From contig ARYC01000756.1 in the NCBI GenBank assembly GCA_000711775.1, positions 1 through 64,000 on the forward strand: 64,000 bases of DNA, written 5' to 3'. A program made the position numbers and the translations under genes. Position 1 is the first letter of the stretch. Each line of letters opens with the position of its first letter. Shown in pieces: positions 1-10,960 of this stretch. This DNA is from Oxytricha trifallax. Taxonomy: Eukaryota; Ciliophora; Spirotrichea; Sporadotrichida; Oxytrichidae. Under the pieces are notes generated by a model. That model had not been told where the DNA came from and made no database searches. It saw only the letters and a list, made by a program, of their open reading frames with translations.

Positions 1-1645
1 GCAAATAATAATAGATTAATTTAAACCATAATTTTAATTTATGTTAGCTTAAATATACTAATTAGGAATCATTAAATTATAGTTATTAAATTTGGAGATT
101 CTTCATCCTTATCCTCAAACTATGATATTGACGACTCAAGTGAAATTTCTGAAGACATAAATATTTTACAAACTCCAACTACTAAGACATAAATTTATGA
201 TCTTTCTGTACACAATTAAGCTATGAAGGGAGATGACTAATACATAAATTATTATGCCAAATGGTAAGCGAGGAGGTCCAGTCGAGCCAAAAGTAAACTT
301 AAAAAACCTAAGACTCTCTAATAGTGCAATTTATGCAAATAGATATATACTCCATCTGAACTGAAAAGACACATTCAAGTTCACAAAAGAGATAGTGGAA
401 AATTTATGCAACTTAAAATAGGAGGCAAGTACCGATGCCTCATTTGCGACGACAATTTAAATGCTTAAAATTTAAGTCGAAAATAAGCTGCTTATTCACG
501 TTGGCACTCATGACTCTGAAATTTTTTTGAGTAAGGGTTATTCAAAAATTGTAAGTATTTTTTATTAATTTCCTTTTAGATTTTGACACAAATAGCAAGA
601 GCATCTGAACAACTTAGCAAACTTTGTAAGTCAGAGAGTGAAGATGAAACTTCGTAATTAAACTCAATTTAAATCTCGAATAACAAGTCAAAAATTGGAG
701 GGTTACATTTGAAATCTGAGGATAGTAGCGTGATGATTATTAATACGCAAATTTCAAAGCCCACTGACATAAATCTAACTCGTGCAAGCTTATTCATTCA
801 TGAAAAAATAAATCAATTGCACCCATACATAAAATTTGAGGTTGATTAGATATAAAACCTATCTTGAAATAGAACCTAGTCAGATCAGACCTTGATCAAT
901 TTGAATAAATTCAAGGTCCCACTTATTGCTTTTAAAAATCTTGAAAAAGACTACAGTATTGTTCAAAATCTTTAGAATGAATTCAAAATAATGAATCATT
1001 TGTCTTATTAAAATAAGTGTAAACTTTAAGACAAGTATTAAGCAATTTATTGGGGTGAAGACGGTATTCATTTAAAGCAGAGAGACTATGATTAGTCACT
1101 AGCTTATTACTAAAAGCAAATACTAAAAGGTTCAATATATCTTTGGTTTAATCGATGCGATTGAAGAGCTTCATCAATAAGGAATCGTTCACAAATTCAT
1201 CACCCCAAAGACAGTAAGAGTACTCCAAGGTGACTATCACTAAACATTTCTCACTGATTACAGCTATTCTTCATTTATATCTTAAAGATGTTTTGTGCCC
1301 GAGATGTAAACCACCATTTACTAGCATCCTTAAGATTTGCCCGAAATGTTTAATGGTGATGTGAGACAGGACATATTTTCTATAATTATCATATTAGTTG
1401 AGGCTTACTTGGATCTAAGTTCCAAGAGTTTTAAAAGAAAAGTAAAGACATTCTTGAACTTGCATCTTATGTAAGAAGAGACAAGTTGTTTTAGGAACAT
1501 GAAATAAAAATTCTCAACAATCTTACATTAGATTTTAGCACCATTCCATAACTTAGTCATTTAAAGGAGTAGTTAGTTGAACATTTTATTTAATGAAATA
1601 ATTATTGCATTTATGCAATTACAAATTTCACTTCAATTTTTATGA
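1..1645 (+). pseudogene. C2H2 zinc-finger / protein-kinase-like gene, diverged TBE-kinase relative
   Basis: An acidic, Ser-rich N-terminus is followed by two C2H2-type fingers (CNLCKQIYTPSELKRHIQVH at about 330-390; CLICDD...H-x4-H at about 437-512), a 29-nt intron, a linker and a kinase-like domain. In that domain the loop normally reading HRDLKPEN is IVHKFITPKTV and DFG is replaced by TDYS, so catalysis looks lost (inference). The subdomain IX Asp seems kept (DVRQDIFS). Finger-plus-kinase order matches the 57-kDa protein of TBE transposons, but no TBE terminal repeat is seen here. The frame changes at about 495 and 1145. The 5' end is not fixed and may lie outside the window. Alternative: a host gene ancestral to the TBE cargo. 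Confidence 0.6.
551..579 (+). other. 29-nt spliceosomal intron in the zinc-finger/pseudokinase gene
   Basis: GTAAGTATTTTT...CCTTTTAG separates GYSKI from ILTQIARASE, both good coding stretches. Length and ends match the other minute introns in the window. Confidence 0.6.
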
Positions 1646-2094
1646 GTATAGATGCTAGTATTTAAATATTTATACATTTCTGTTGGTATAGATTAAGTTT
1701 TAATATATCGTACTATACCATTAATTGAAATTGTGGTGTTACTAAGCCTTTTAACATATTGATTTTCATCATTAGCAATTATAAAACATGTATCTTCAAT
1801 CTTTATGAGTATTTTAACATTTATACTTATTTCAATAACTTGACATCTATGAGATCCTAATTGTAACTTCATATGTTTTTTGTTAACTTTTACTAGATGT
1901 ATTTATGCTTTTGCATTAACTTATTTCTTTTTAAGGAATACTATTTGTTAAGAACAACTTTAATTTAAGCCAATTCTTCTTTTTATACTCTAAATATTGT
2001 ATGACTCCTAGTATACTTCACTATTTCATCACTGTAGTATATTGGTACTAATTTAATTATTATAGGTGTTACAGCTATTACATAACATGCAATT

Positions 2095-2330
2095 ATGAAT
2101 GGCATTGATGAAACAATTACTGCTGGAACATATGAATACAAGATTAGTCCATTGAGATTTACAAAATTTGGCAGTATTACCTCAAGTTTATCATGTTATT
2201 CAGTCTTACCTTAAGGTAATCTAGAAACTTACAAAAGGGATATAGCATTTATTGATATAAGTGATGATAATCAAATAATATAAATAAGTGAGAGACAGAG
2301 ACTTTATCACCACATTATAAAACACAACTT
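2095..2330 (+). CDS. Unrecognised coding island
   Basis: From an ATG the TGA-only frame stays open for about 80 codons with mixed, non-repetitive composition (MNGIDETITAGTYEYKISPL...), unlike the flanking AT-rich DNA. TAA is used as Gln several times. A TATAG just upstream could be a splice acceptor. No family is recognised. It may be an exon or a macronuclear-destined segment of a larger gene. Confidence 0.35.
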
Positions 2331-2789
2331 AATATAATATATATTAATTATTGTTAGTATTTTATAATTCAGACTGTGTATTTAGAGATATATAAAAGTT
2401 TACAGTGAATTCAATAGTTCTACTTTGACCTAAAGGATTGATGCCAATATGTTAATGCTTTGATACTTTTGCTTTTAATGTAGTCTCTTTAAATAAGGCA
2501 GTTGCCTGCATATGCTTTATGTCATTTTGAAATTATTAAATTACCAAAGATAATACTTAAACTTGTATTAAAATATAAGAAATATAATTAAAACTTATTT
2601 GAGAGTAAAATGACACTCTAATAGTCACCTTAAAAGAGATAGAATGAATGATAGGATGAACATACTGCCAAACTGATGAATTAACAACCTGTCAGAGAGC
2701 ACATATCCATTTAAATTTCCTAAGTCTTAAATCTTACCAATACCTATATTTAAGTAGATAACAACACATGCAGCATAATATATATTATA

Positions 2790-3022
2790 TTTAAATATAA
2801 TGAATGTGGTGATAATGAGCATAGATGTAAATATGTGAATGAGCCCGCTACTCCAATTATTAGCTTTCTGATAACTTCAAAGAGGAATTAAATAACTCAA
2901 ACAAAGAGCTCAATTTGGTGCTTAAGATATAGAGACATTGATAACACTTAAATCAAATCTAATTTAAGTAAAATTTCCAGCATCTTCTTTGAATAGATGT
3001 AGAGGAATTAGCAGTGCTGAAG
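2790..3022 (+). CDS. Unrecognised coding island
   Basis: An open frame of about 75 codons (NECGDNEHRCKYVNEPATP..., ending near QMQRNQQC) uses TAA/TAG as Gln and has a protein-like composition with several Cys. No start or family is recognised, and nothing links it clearly to the island at 2095-2330. Confidence 0.3.
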
Positions 3023-3689
3023 TTTGAAATTTGATACTCTTAGATCTAATTTAATTGATTGATGATGGTATCATAAAAAGATTCAGAAAAACCAGGAATT
3101 AGATGTAAAAGTTAATTGATAACTTAATTATTTAGTTCATAGTAACTTGGAAGTTATTTTTATATTATATTAACTAATAAGTATATTTTTAATGCTTACT
3201 TATAATCACTATCAATAAGCTCCATGATACTTATTAAATTGTAAAATAAACTGTAAATCAAGGAGTAAGCCCATATTATTCAATAAATTAAACAATATAA
3301 ATGCAGCCTTTAGAAATATATCAAGATCAGATCAATTGCTATCTAATTAAAATTAACTTAAATGAAAATGTTATACAAATAGATAATTTATTATTTGTAT
3401 AAGTTTAGGTGTAACTAACTAAATTAAAGGTTTTGGGGTTGACATGCAAGAAGCTATCATTTTATCATACTCAGTTGGCCAAATATCGTAGAGATATTTA
3501 TTAAACTTATTAAGAATTATAATATCTTAAAATATAGTGTAAATGGAATTCTTTAAAAAAAATTAAATCGAATTAAAAATAGTGGGAACAAGAAGGAAGG
3601 GAAAGCAAAACAGAACATAAGTAGAAGAAGACTGCCCATTTACATGGAAATGGAGGAAGAATCAAAACAAAATTCTCAGAAAGTAATCC

Positions 3690-4418
3690 AAGAAAGTCTA
3701 TTTTGAATATTCAAAATAAACTCAAGCAAAGCAAATCTAGAAGGACCTTAATAATGTTCATGTAACCAATAATAATAGTTATAGAAACTTGAATAGATTT
3801 TCTATCACAACAGAAAACAATCGGCAGCTTCACTTTTATTAGCCAGTGAGAGAAGCTGAGGGGTGGGTTAGATGGAATAAACACTTTGCGGAGAACCAGC
3901 GCAGCAAAGAGGTTATTAGCAATAAAAGGCGAATTGCAGCGCAGTGCATTGAATTAAAGATTTTTCTACAAAATGTAAGAGGGTGGAACTTAAAACTGAA
4001 GTAAGACCAAATGTTAAAAGAGATAGAGGATAAGAACCCAGACTTTATCGCCCTCGTTGAAATGAGACTACAAAGGATTATAGGAATTAATAGCTAGAAT
4101 ATAACGTAGACTCAATTAGCAAGGAACGGAGGGATCTTAAACCTAAATAGTAGAAGATATTAGATGAAGACTATTACAACTTTGAGATAATTCATGACAT
4201 GGAATATACTTAATGTGGAAGGACACCCGCTACACATGATCACACTTTATATTCCACCATACTAAAATGACGAAGTAAAGGAACTAAAAAGCAGAGTAAT
4301 TTTCATTATTAAAACAATAAAACAGAAGTGTGAAAAACAGAAAATAATTGTAATTGGTGACTTCAACTTTCCCATTAAAGAATTCATTAACATCTTAGAA
4401 AATAAGAACTAAGAGAAT
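3690..4418 (+). CDS. LINE ORF2, 5' half: endonuclease domain
   Basis: About 240 codons are open with TAA/TAG as Gln. Exonuclease-endonuclease-phosphatase landmarks appear in order: FLQNVRGWNLK (Asn motif), a Glu in FIALVEMRL, ITLYIPP, and the catalytic IVIGDFNF. Such enzymes nick target DNA to prime reverse transcription. The frame runs to the AAT at 4416-4418, where TBE-A begins, and continues at 8518 in the same phase. The true start lies upstream of 3690 or in the basic region before it. Confidence 0.75.
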
Positions 4419-4580
4419 CAAAACCCCTTAGTGAGGTTTATAAGAGCTTTGATTTGTAGGGTATAGTTGGGGTTAGTAGAGAAAACGCATATTTTTTGTG
4501 AATTTTATAAAAATTCTATGATTATTAGTGTGCTTAATTCAAACAAATTTTATCTGCTTATCATTGTGGTACCTCTTGAA

Positions 4581-5986
4581 TCAAGCTCTCTGGAGTGGTT
4601 CATGTATGTCTTCTAACGATTATCTTGGATAAGCTGGAGCTCTAAAGATTATCATCTCTACAAGCTTCTTAATTTCATTGCAGACAACTTCCTGTTATAT
4701 ATGTTTAAAAGCCAAACTTATTGATTATTTCTCTTATTTGGTACCATAGTAAGACATGCATTCCATGTCACTCTCTAAAATTATAGCAGCTACTGCCCAT
4801 AGATCCCACTAAGCTGATCCATTCGTCCACTTCTCTCTTATTGGGAAGTAGCCAGGAGTGCCAAGAACCTTTGCTAGAGTTACTATCTCTTATCTTAAGG
4901 CTCTATTGAAATCGATATCTACGATTACTAAAGGCAGAGGTTCAGCATTACATTTTCAGGTTTCAAATCTCTATGAACATATCCAAGTTCATGCAACTCC
5001 TTGACGCCCTTTATCATATCTTATAGTATATCATTCAAATCATCTGGGTATCTGATATGATATAAATAATCTCTCAGAGTCATTTGATATTTCTTAAGTC
5101 TCAGTGCGATAAATCCATAGCTTAAAATAATACCATCTAGCTTAAGCAAGTTCTTGCAATCTTTTCTCTATGCCTCTCTAAGAATCATATATTCGTTAGC
5201 AAACTCATTTTAGTATTGATCGTTCTTAAGGAGATAGCTGAAAGGGTATACCTTGTATGCATACTCATCAACCACTTTAAGCTTTGCTTTGTTAGGAACA
5301 CTTATATGCAAGTAATTCTCAATACAACTACTTAGATTAATTGCATTCAATGCAGGAATGCTCATAGCTTTTGCTTGAAAACAGGCTAGAATTGTATTGC
5401 CTGCAGGTTAGTTCATCGATTCTTATCTTTTCTGTCTCTTGAGCTTCTCCTGTAACTCTTTTTAAGACTCGAGAGTATTTGATTTTCATTTAGCTGCCAC
5501 AAGTTTTTATGTCTCTTTATCTTAAATCAAGAACTCACTGAGGTGATGCTTTTGCATGTGCTTCTTAACTTTTGCAGAGTGAGTATAGTACTTCGTAGAA
5601 GTTGTGCATTAGTACCTTCCATCCACTTTTTCATGCTTGAAATATATCTTGGCTTTGCCAGAGTGTAGCTCTTTAAGGTGTCTCTTCAAGCTTTGTTCAG
5701 TTGAGAAAAGATTCTAGCAGTCTTCACATTAAAATGTTTTTATCTTTTAAATAGGGAGCTGTTCTTTTAGCTCCTCAACATATTCAATTTATGTTTAAAG
5801 TCCTATCTCTGCTCTCTCCTTTAAGTTCTATACTTCTATTTTGAAGACCTCTGATTCAAACTCATGTGCTCTTAACTTTACCTCCCTCTCAACATAAATA
5901 ACTTCTGGCCTTCAAGTTTAGCCAAAGTTTAGCTATGATTATCCACTGCTAAGAGAAACTGCTTTTAGATTTAAGTTAGCCGCCAT
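4581..5986 (-). CDS. TBE-A zinc-finger/kinase ('57-kDa') protein
   Basis: Starts at ATG 5986 (MAANLNLKAV). Finger 1 is complete (CEDCQNLFSTEQSLKRHLKE followed by LH). Finger 2 has Ser for its second Cys (CTTSTKYYTHSAKVKKH). The C-terminal half is a protein-kinase fold whose catalytic region (about 4900-5000) resembles the intact HRDLKPEN...VIDFN region of TBE-C. TGA at 4581 ends the frame; the other copies end elsewhere. It is transcribed away from the 22-kDa gene across a shared ~560-bp spacer. Function in transposition is unknown. Some frame damage is likely, and I did not confirm every codon. Confidence 0.7.
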
Positions 5987-6009
5987 CTTTAAAATCATAT
6001 TTAAATTTC

Positions 6010-6375
6010 TATTATAAAGCTCTAATAACCTCTCTAGTTATAGTTACTCTGTACAGGAGTTGTCAATGCAACAATAATGATTGATTTTGAAGTATTAGAG
6101 ATCATATTTATTCTTAGTTTATAACTATAATTTTTCTAATTTTATGCTTAATATTTTGAATTTTTGTACCAACTTAGATAAAATTCAGGTTGGTACTGGT
6201 ATCAATTAGGTTTTGAACCAATTTGGAACTTTTCCATCATAATCTCATTAGTTTAAAACTAGGTACTAATTAAGTTTTGGTACTATTAAATTGGTACCAA
6301 TTAAAATTAAAGGGAATTAGTACCAGTACTAATTAAATTTAAACAAATTTAGTACTAATTTAATGGAACTAAATT
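6010..6375. promoter_or_regulatory. TBE-A divergent spacer rich in GGTAC/TAATTAA repeats
   Basis: Between the divergent kinase and 22-kDa genes lies a run of related words, for example GGTTGGTACTGGTATCAATTA, GGTACTAATTAAG, TTGGTACCAATTAAA and AGTACCAGTACTAATTAAA. The same block recurs at 43060-43260 and 47690-47880. The arrangement suggests a bidirectional promoter with repeated binding sites; that function is inferred from position and repetition only. Confidence 0.4.
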
Positions 6376-6379
6376 GATA

Positions 6380-6520
6380 AAAATGGAGCTCCATCTCTGA
6401 AGTTTGTTATAGCTTCTACCAGCTTTCTCCACGTATCCTTACCAGTTTGACCTCCTATAAGATGCCCATAATTAATACTAAGATTTTTAAGCAGTAGGAT
6501 CCAGAAATCTATATATTAAA
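6380..6520 (-). CDS. Conserved TBE antisense ORF, copy in TBE-A
   Basis: The minus strand reads INYGHLIGGQTGKDTWRKL then VEAITNFRDGAPFLSI, close to the protein readable in TBE-C and TBE-D. It lies just upstream of, and antisense to, the 22-kDa start and on the kinase strand. It could be a fourth TBE gene, an upstream exon of the kinase gene, or a conserved non-coding promoter whose translation is accidental. Limits are those of the conserved stretch. Confidence 0.35.
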
Positions 6521-6553
6521 ATTTGAAATTCAATAAGAAGAGAAGGAACAAGG

Positions 6554-7344
6554 ATGGAATTTATAAGTACTGCAATGAAGAGAGTTAAAGCTTAAGAAAT
6601 GATCTCAAGATTTAGAAGCAAGGAAAATCTCTATCGATACCTCACTCAGCATGGTAAGCATGTGAATTATACTTAATTATATACTATAGTGGGTTTATTC
6701 TTTCCAACGATGGAAGGTACCAAAATCTCATTTCTAAGAGCGATACTCTGTGATGAGAAGAAAGCCTTCAAAAACAATGAAATTAAATTGATAGAAATAC
6801 CAAACTACCCAGATATTTCAGTCACTAATCTCTACGAGGATGCGATGAAAGATGAAGAGTTGGAAGTTTATCTTCCTACCAAAAAACAATTCTCTAACAA
6901 ACTTCCAGAAAGGAGCTTCTTCTTTAGTGTTCTTGGCACTTTAAGAGAGAGCTATCTCAGAGAGATAATTGAAAAAGCTCACAAGAAACGCTACTCTATT
7001 TCTCCTGAAGATTAAAAGAAGCAAGGCACACTAATAAGCGAGACCTGGCTTGCGGAGCTTAAGAAGCATCCATACCTCTCTAGTAAGCTTTGACACATAA
7101 CTTTGTAGGGAAACCTGGAACTGGTATATTCCTAATGAAATAACATGCAAAGGTTCACAGAGAAAGAAAGTCGCAAACAATTCATGAGGTGAGCAAGAGG
7201 CTTTATAAAGATGTCTAAAAACCAGATGATATGAAGATAGATGCAGGAGCTGACAATAAGAGAAGAAATATGGGCCCAGGCAAGCCATAAGAAGAGGAGA
7301 AGAAGGAGAGGACTAATGCCTTTCTGAGTTAATTTAATATGTGA
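6554..7344 (+). CDS. TBE-A '22-kDa' protein gene with two introns
   Basis: ATG 6554 (MEFISTAMKRVKAQEMISRF) begins exon 1. Introns are 6654-6689 (36 nt) and 7083-7108 (26 nt). Splicing gives ...YLTQHV-GLFFPTMEGTK... and ...KKHPYLS-RKPGTGIFLMK..., ending in a charged tail with ...FLSQFNM and TGA 7342. About 240 residues, somewhat longer than the name suggests. No known domain is recognised; it is a conserved TBE protein of unknown role. It converges on the transposase gene with 6 bp between stops. The frame looks undamaged, unlike the kinase. Confidence 0.8.
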
Positions 7345-7350
7345 ACTTAT

Positions 7351-8413
7351 TCATCCATTTAAATCTAAAACTTATTTATAAACATTCATTCTTCCTTCTC
7401 TCGCACAAACTGTTGCCTTATCTATGCTTACTCTCTTGCTGCTACTCTGAATCAAGTCTACTGTATCGATGGGCAAGTCATGCATAAGATGATACAGCAG
7501 CAGTTTCTTGTAGTGAGTCTTAATTTAACTCCAATAGAATTCGATCCCATTAAACTGTGGGCTATAGGGAACGTTATATACAGGAGTTATATATAACTCT
7601 TCATAAGCTTTCTTAGACTCCTTAGTCTTATGAAATGAGAGGTTGTCAACAAACAGGATGATCGCCTAATCGTTATATTTATCTCTAAACTTATGTAGGA
7701 ACTCTATGTACTACTCTCGCTTAATAGAGCGAGGATGAATAACATAACTTTCCAAACCAGAGTCTTCACTAATACCTGCTAAAATTGCATGGGTTACAAC
7801 CTTTACTTTCTAATCGTAGACTTCTATATTATCATACTTCTTATACCAAGACTTATTAATAAAGGTGTTGAAGGTAAACACAGCTTCATCAGCGTGTATG
7901 AACTTGATTTATTGTCAATAGCCCTCTGCATTTAATCATATATAAAGTTTAAATTATTACTATAAAATGGCACTGTGAAATCAATCACTCTCTTCACTCT
8001 CTTGACAGTCTTGAAAGTAATACCATTTCTTATATAAATGTTGGCTGTAGTTTATGGAGAGATACGCATGTCAGGAAACTTGCGATGAAACATCACAGCT
8101 CGCTAGTCTAGTGGAAAGTGTGCCCAATACTTTAAAGTCTTCGAATCACAGAGGCAGTCAATATGCTGCTGTGAGAACTTTTATTTTCTTGCAGGATGCT
8201 TTCAAGTGCCTGAAGTATAATGCTAAACAGCCAACAAGCAATGAAACCTAACTGTAAAGGCACTCTTGCACAGGAGCTTTGCTATAGCTGCATAATTCAT
8301 TACAGGTTTGACTAAGTCTATATTAATACTTGTACCATACCTAAGCTAAAGAAGTAAATCTAAATATTACTCATCATAAATAGACCTAAAATTCGCTAAT
8401 TTCTATTTCTCAT
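7351..8413 (-). CDS. TBE-A transposase (DDE, IS630/Tc1/mariner group)
   Basis: Starts at ATG 8413 (MRNRNQRI). The family core, readable in this copy, has the first Asp in HADEAVFTFNTF, the second in FVDNLSFHKT and the Glu in SPQFNGIEFYW. It catalyses cutting and strand transfer at the C4A4-tipped ends. A one-base loss near the start relative to TBE-C/D and a TGA in the SGT-TGA-KHPARK region (shared with TBE-C) interrupt the frame. The stop TGA (7351-7353) is 6 bp from that of the convergent 22-kDa gene. Earlier work links TBE transposases to genome rearrangement in Oxytricha. Confidence 0.8.
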
Positions 8414-8517
8414 TTTGCAAATTGGCTAATTTCTCTACCAACCCCAATAAGACCCCAACTTTACCCTACAAATCAAAGCACTTATAAACCTCATTAAGGG
8501 ATTTTGGGATTTTGAAT

Positions 8518-10880
8518 CTTTACCAGATGGAGTGGAGACTCATAAAAAGGCAACCAACTAGATTAAATATTCTCCAACACAGAAACAGTAGAAAAGAAAC
8601 TATACCAACTTAGATAGTGAGATTAAAAGTCAAATTCCAAGAGAATAATTTCAAGATGACTGATAGAAAGAAAACAATTAGATCAGCTGACTTTTAGAAA
8701 TAATGTTGGAAAACTTTCATTAAAGAAGACAGAAAACTAAGAATGGAAGATTTAGATCAGCCAATTAGGAAATGCTTTGAAATCAAACTTGAAAAATAAT
8801 GCAAAACAAAGAACTAGTACCAATAATCACCCTAAATGGCTGTTAGGAATAACTTAATAGGAAACAACAGTATTTATTAGGATAAGAAAGTATAATGGAA
8901 GGAAGCGATTAGAGACATGGAAAATTATCGAGGAAGGAACGACCTAAAGATTTCTTCTACCTAGTTAAAAGATTAACAAACTATAAAAAGTAATCACAAC
9001 AAATCAAAGGACTGTAAATCGACTGTGATGGGTCCAGCCAGGTGAACAGACATAAAGAGAGATAATAGATTACTACTATAATAAACTTTTCAGAGATGAC
9101 AGAAGCCAAAACAAACCGGAATCAATAAAAAAATAAGGAGACGTAGTGATGGAGGATGAATCAATTGATAAAAATTTCTGTAAGGAAGAGGATGTGGAAA
9201 AAAGCATTGCATAGTGTAACTTTAATAAAGCTAAAGGGTAAGATGGTTTCGACGGAAAAATGCTGGACATCTCAAGGAAACGGTTAACGTAAAGATAACA
9301 AAATGGATAAATAAAGGATCGTTCCCAGAATACATAAAAGAAGGGAGATTAATACTGCTGAGCAAGAATTAAGGAGAACTGTACCCTGAAATCGGTAATA
9401 CAAGACCTATTGTGATGAACTGTCTCTTAAGCAAAATAATAGAAAAGGTTATAGTGAATAAAATACAGGAGTAAAAAAGTGGGTTACTAATGACGAGCAA
9501 TTACCATAGCGGGTTGAAGGAAAACAAGAGCACTCATCTGAACCTCATAAGATTATTCAATCACCTTAAAGATTTCGATTTCAGAAGAAAAAGCAAAAAT
9601 AGAGACACATATCTCTTTATACATCTTTAAAAGACTAATGATTAATAGTTGCAAATTCTGTAACAATGGATAAAGACTTAGCAAGATGAATTGATAGTAA
9701 GATTGATATGTGAGTTGTACAAGGGCAACAAAATAGAATAAGAATGAGAAGAAATTCAATGTGAGAAAGGAGTAGCGTTGGTAAGTAGACTATCACCGAT
9801 GTTATTTAATAAATACATACAAGGTGCTATCTACTTGCAGAAAGAACTAAGATCATAAATATAATAGTAAGTAAAACTCCTCGCATTTGCTGATGATATT
9901 CTCATTAATGTTAAAAGCTAATAACAGATGAAGATAACTATATAGTGCTTCAAAGAAATAGAATAAACAGACAACCTGAAATTAAATACAATAAACGCTA
10001 TTCTTGAGAGGGAATTCAAATAATATAATGAAATAAAATGTATAAAAAGAGTGGAATCAATAAAATACTTGGGCATGAGCATCTGTATAGATACAAAGTC
10101 TTGGCTTAAAAATACGTTGGATGAGATAAATAAACAAAATTATTTCTACTAGAACCTGACCAAGTCGAACAATGCGACAATTTGTGACACAATAATGTTT
10201 GCTCAGATTAGATAACTCCTAATAAATAAATACACTACTCTATTAGCTAGTGGGTATATAAAATTAAAGGAAATTGATAAATTAGAAAAGCAACTTAAAA
10301 GAATAGCATTTAATACTCCAAAAGATCTTCCAAACAAAATACTTTGAAACGTTTTTCATCTTAAAGAAAGTATAACCAAAAAGAAAATAGAGCAATTAAT
10401 TCTGAAGAGCATGAAGTAAGAAAGGAATAATTTCGACCAATTCGTAAAACCTCAAGTTGTATAAAACCAAATCTAAGAAAAGAAACAATAACTGAACAAA
10501 AGAAAGAAACTATTTTAACTAAGAACGTAATGGATAAAATGATGGCAATCAGCTAATGCAGAACTACTGTGAGTTACGGGATGTGCCATTACTGTAGCAT
10601 TCACAAAACTTTTGTAAACTCGGCCCACATGAGAAGTTGTAATTTAATGAACGAAGCAGTTGATCCAACGAGATTCATTCAAACCCTTAGGACACACCTA
10701 CTAATAGACCTAAAGTTCAAAGTACAAGTTGAAATTATAGCAAATATGGTCTGACTAGACGAAAGAATAAGAGAACTTTAAACTAATGGTTACTTTTAAA
10801 AGATAAAGAAACTTTTCAAAGTAACAAACGTAAAATAAAATTAGATCATAGCAGAAATCGATACATAAATTCATAAATGA
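8518..10880 (+). pseudogene. LINE ORF2, 3' part: reverse transcriptase and terminal zinc finger
   Basis: Continues the endonuclease frame as ENLYQMEWRLIKRQ. The RT domain follows: GRLILLSKN, NTRPIVMNCLLSKIIEK, LSPMLFNKYIQGAIY, the polymerase motif FADDILINVK (about 9889-9918), then KYLGMSI. The C-terminal finger MCHYCSIHKTF...SAHMRSC ends near VQVEIIANMV. Two frame changes (about 9005, 9285) and TGAs near 10345 and 10751 interrupt it. The reaction would be target-primed reverse transcription of its own RNA. RT identity is secure; activity is unlikely. Confidence 0.8.
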
Positions 10881-10960
10881 AAGATCTAAACATTCAAGAA
10901 TGTGATCTCATAATCATTGAGGTATAAATAGCAGAATGTAAAGTAAAGAATTATATTTTG

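Larger units (their letters stand above)
4419..8514. mobile_element. TBE-A: complete telomere-bearing element (Tc1/mariner-class DNA transposon)
   Basis: Terminal inverted repeats of about 75-80 bp: the left end starts CAAAACCCCTTAGTGAGG, the right end reads inward CAAAATCCCAAAATCCC then TTAATGAGG. The left tip lacks about 8 bp of the usual 17-bp tip. AAT flanks both ends (4416-4418, 8515-8517), the known TBE target duplication. Cargo: zinc-finger/kinase gene (-), 22-kDa gene (+), DD34E transposase (-). Known TBEs are removed from the developing macronucleus. It is inserted in a LINE ORF. Confidence 0.93.
3540..10960 (+). mobile_element. LINE (non-LTR retrotransposon), split by TBE-A
   Basis: A LINE with an apurinic-endonuclease-like domain left of TBE-A and reverse transcriptase plus a terminal CCHC-like finger right of it. 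Before the endonuclease lies a basic stretch (about 3590-3760) that could be the end of an ORF1. The 3' boundary is not sharp and no poly(A) tail or target duplication was identified. TBE-A (4419-8514) sits between codons of the long ORF, flanked by AAT on both sides, so the LINE is older than the TBE insertion. Two frame changes (near 9005 and 9285) and in-frame TGAs suggest it is dead. Confidence 0.8.

Noticed and set aside
3425-3445. GGTTTTGGGGTTGAC as telomere-type element end
   Set aside because: No inverted partner; short word only.
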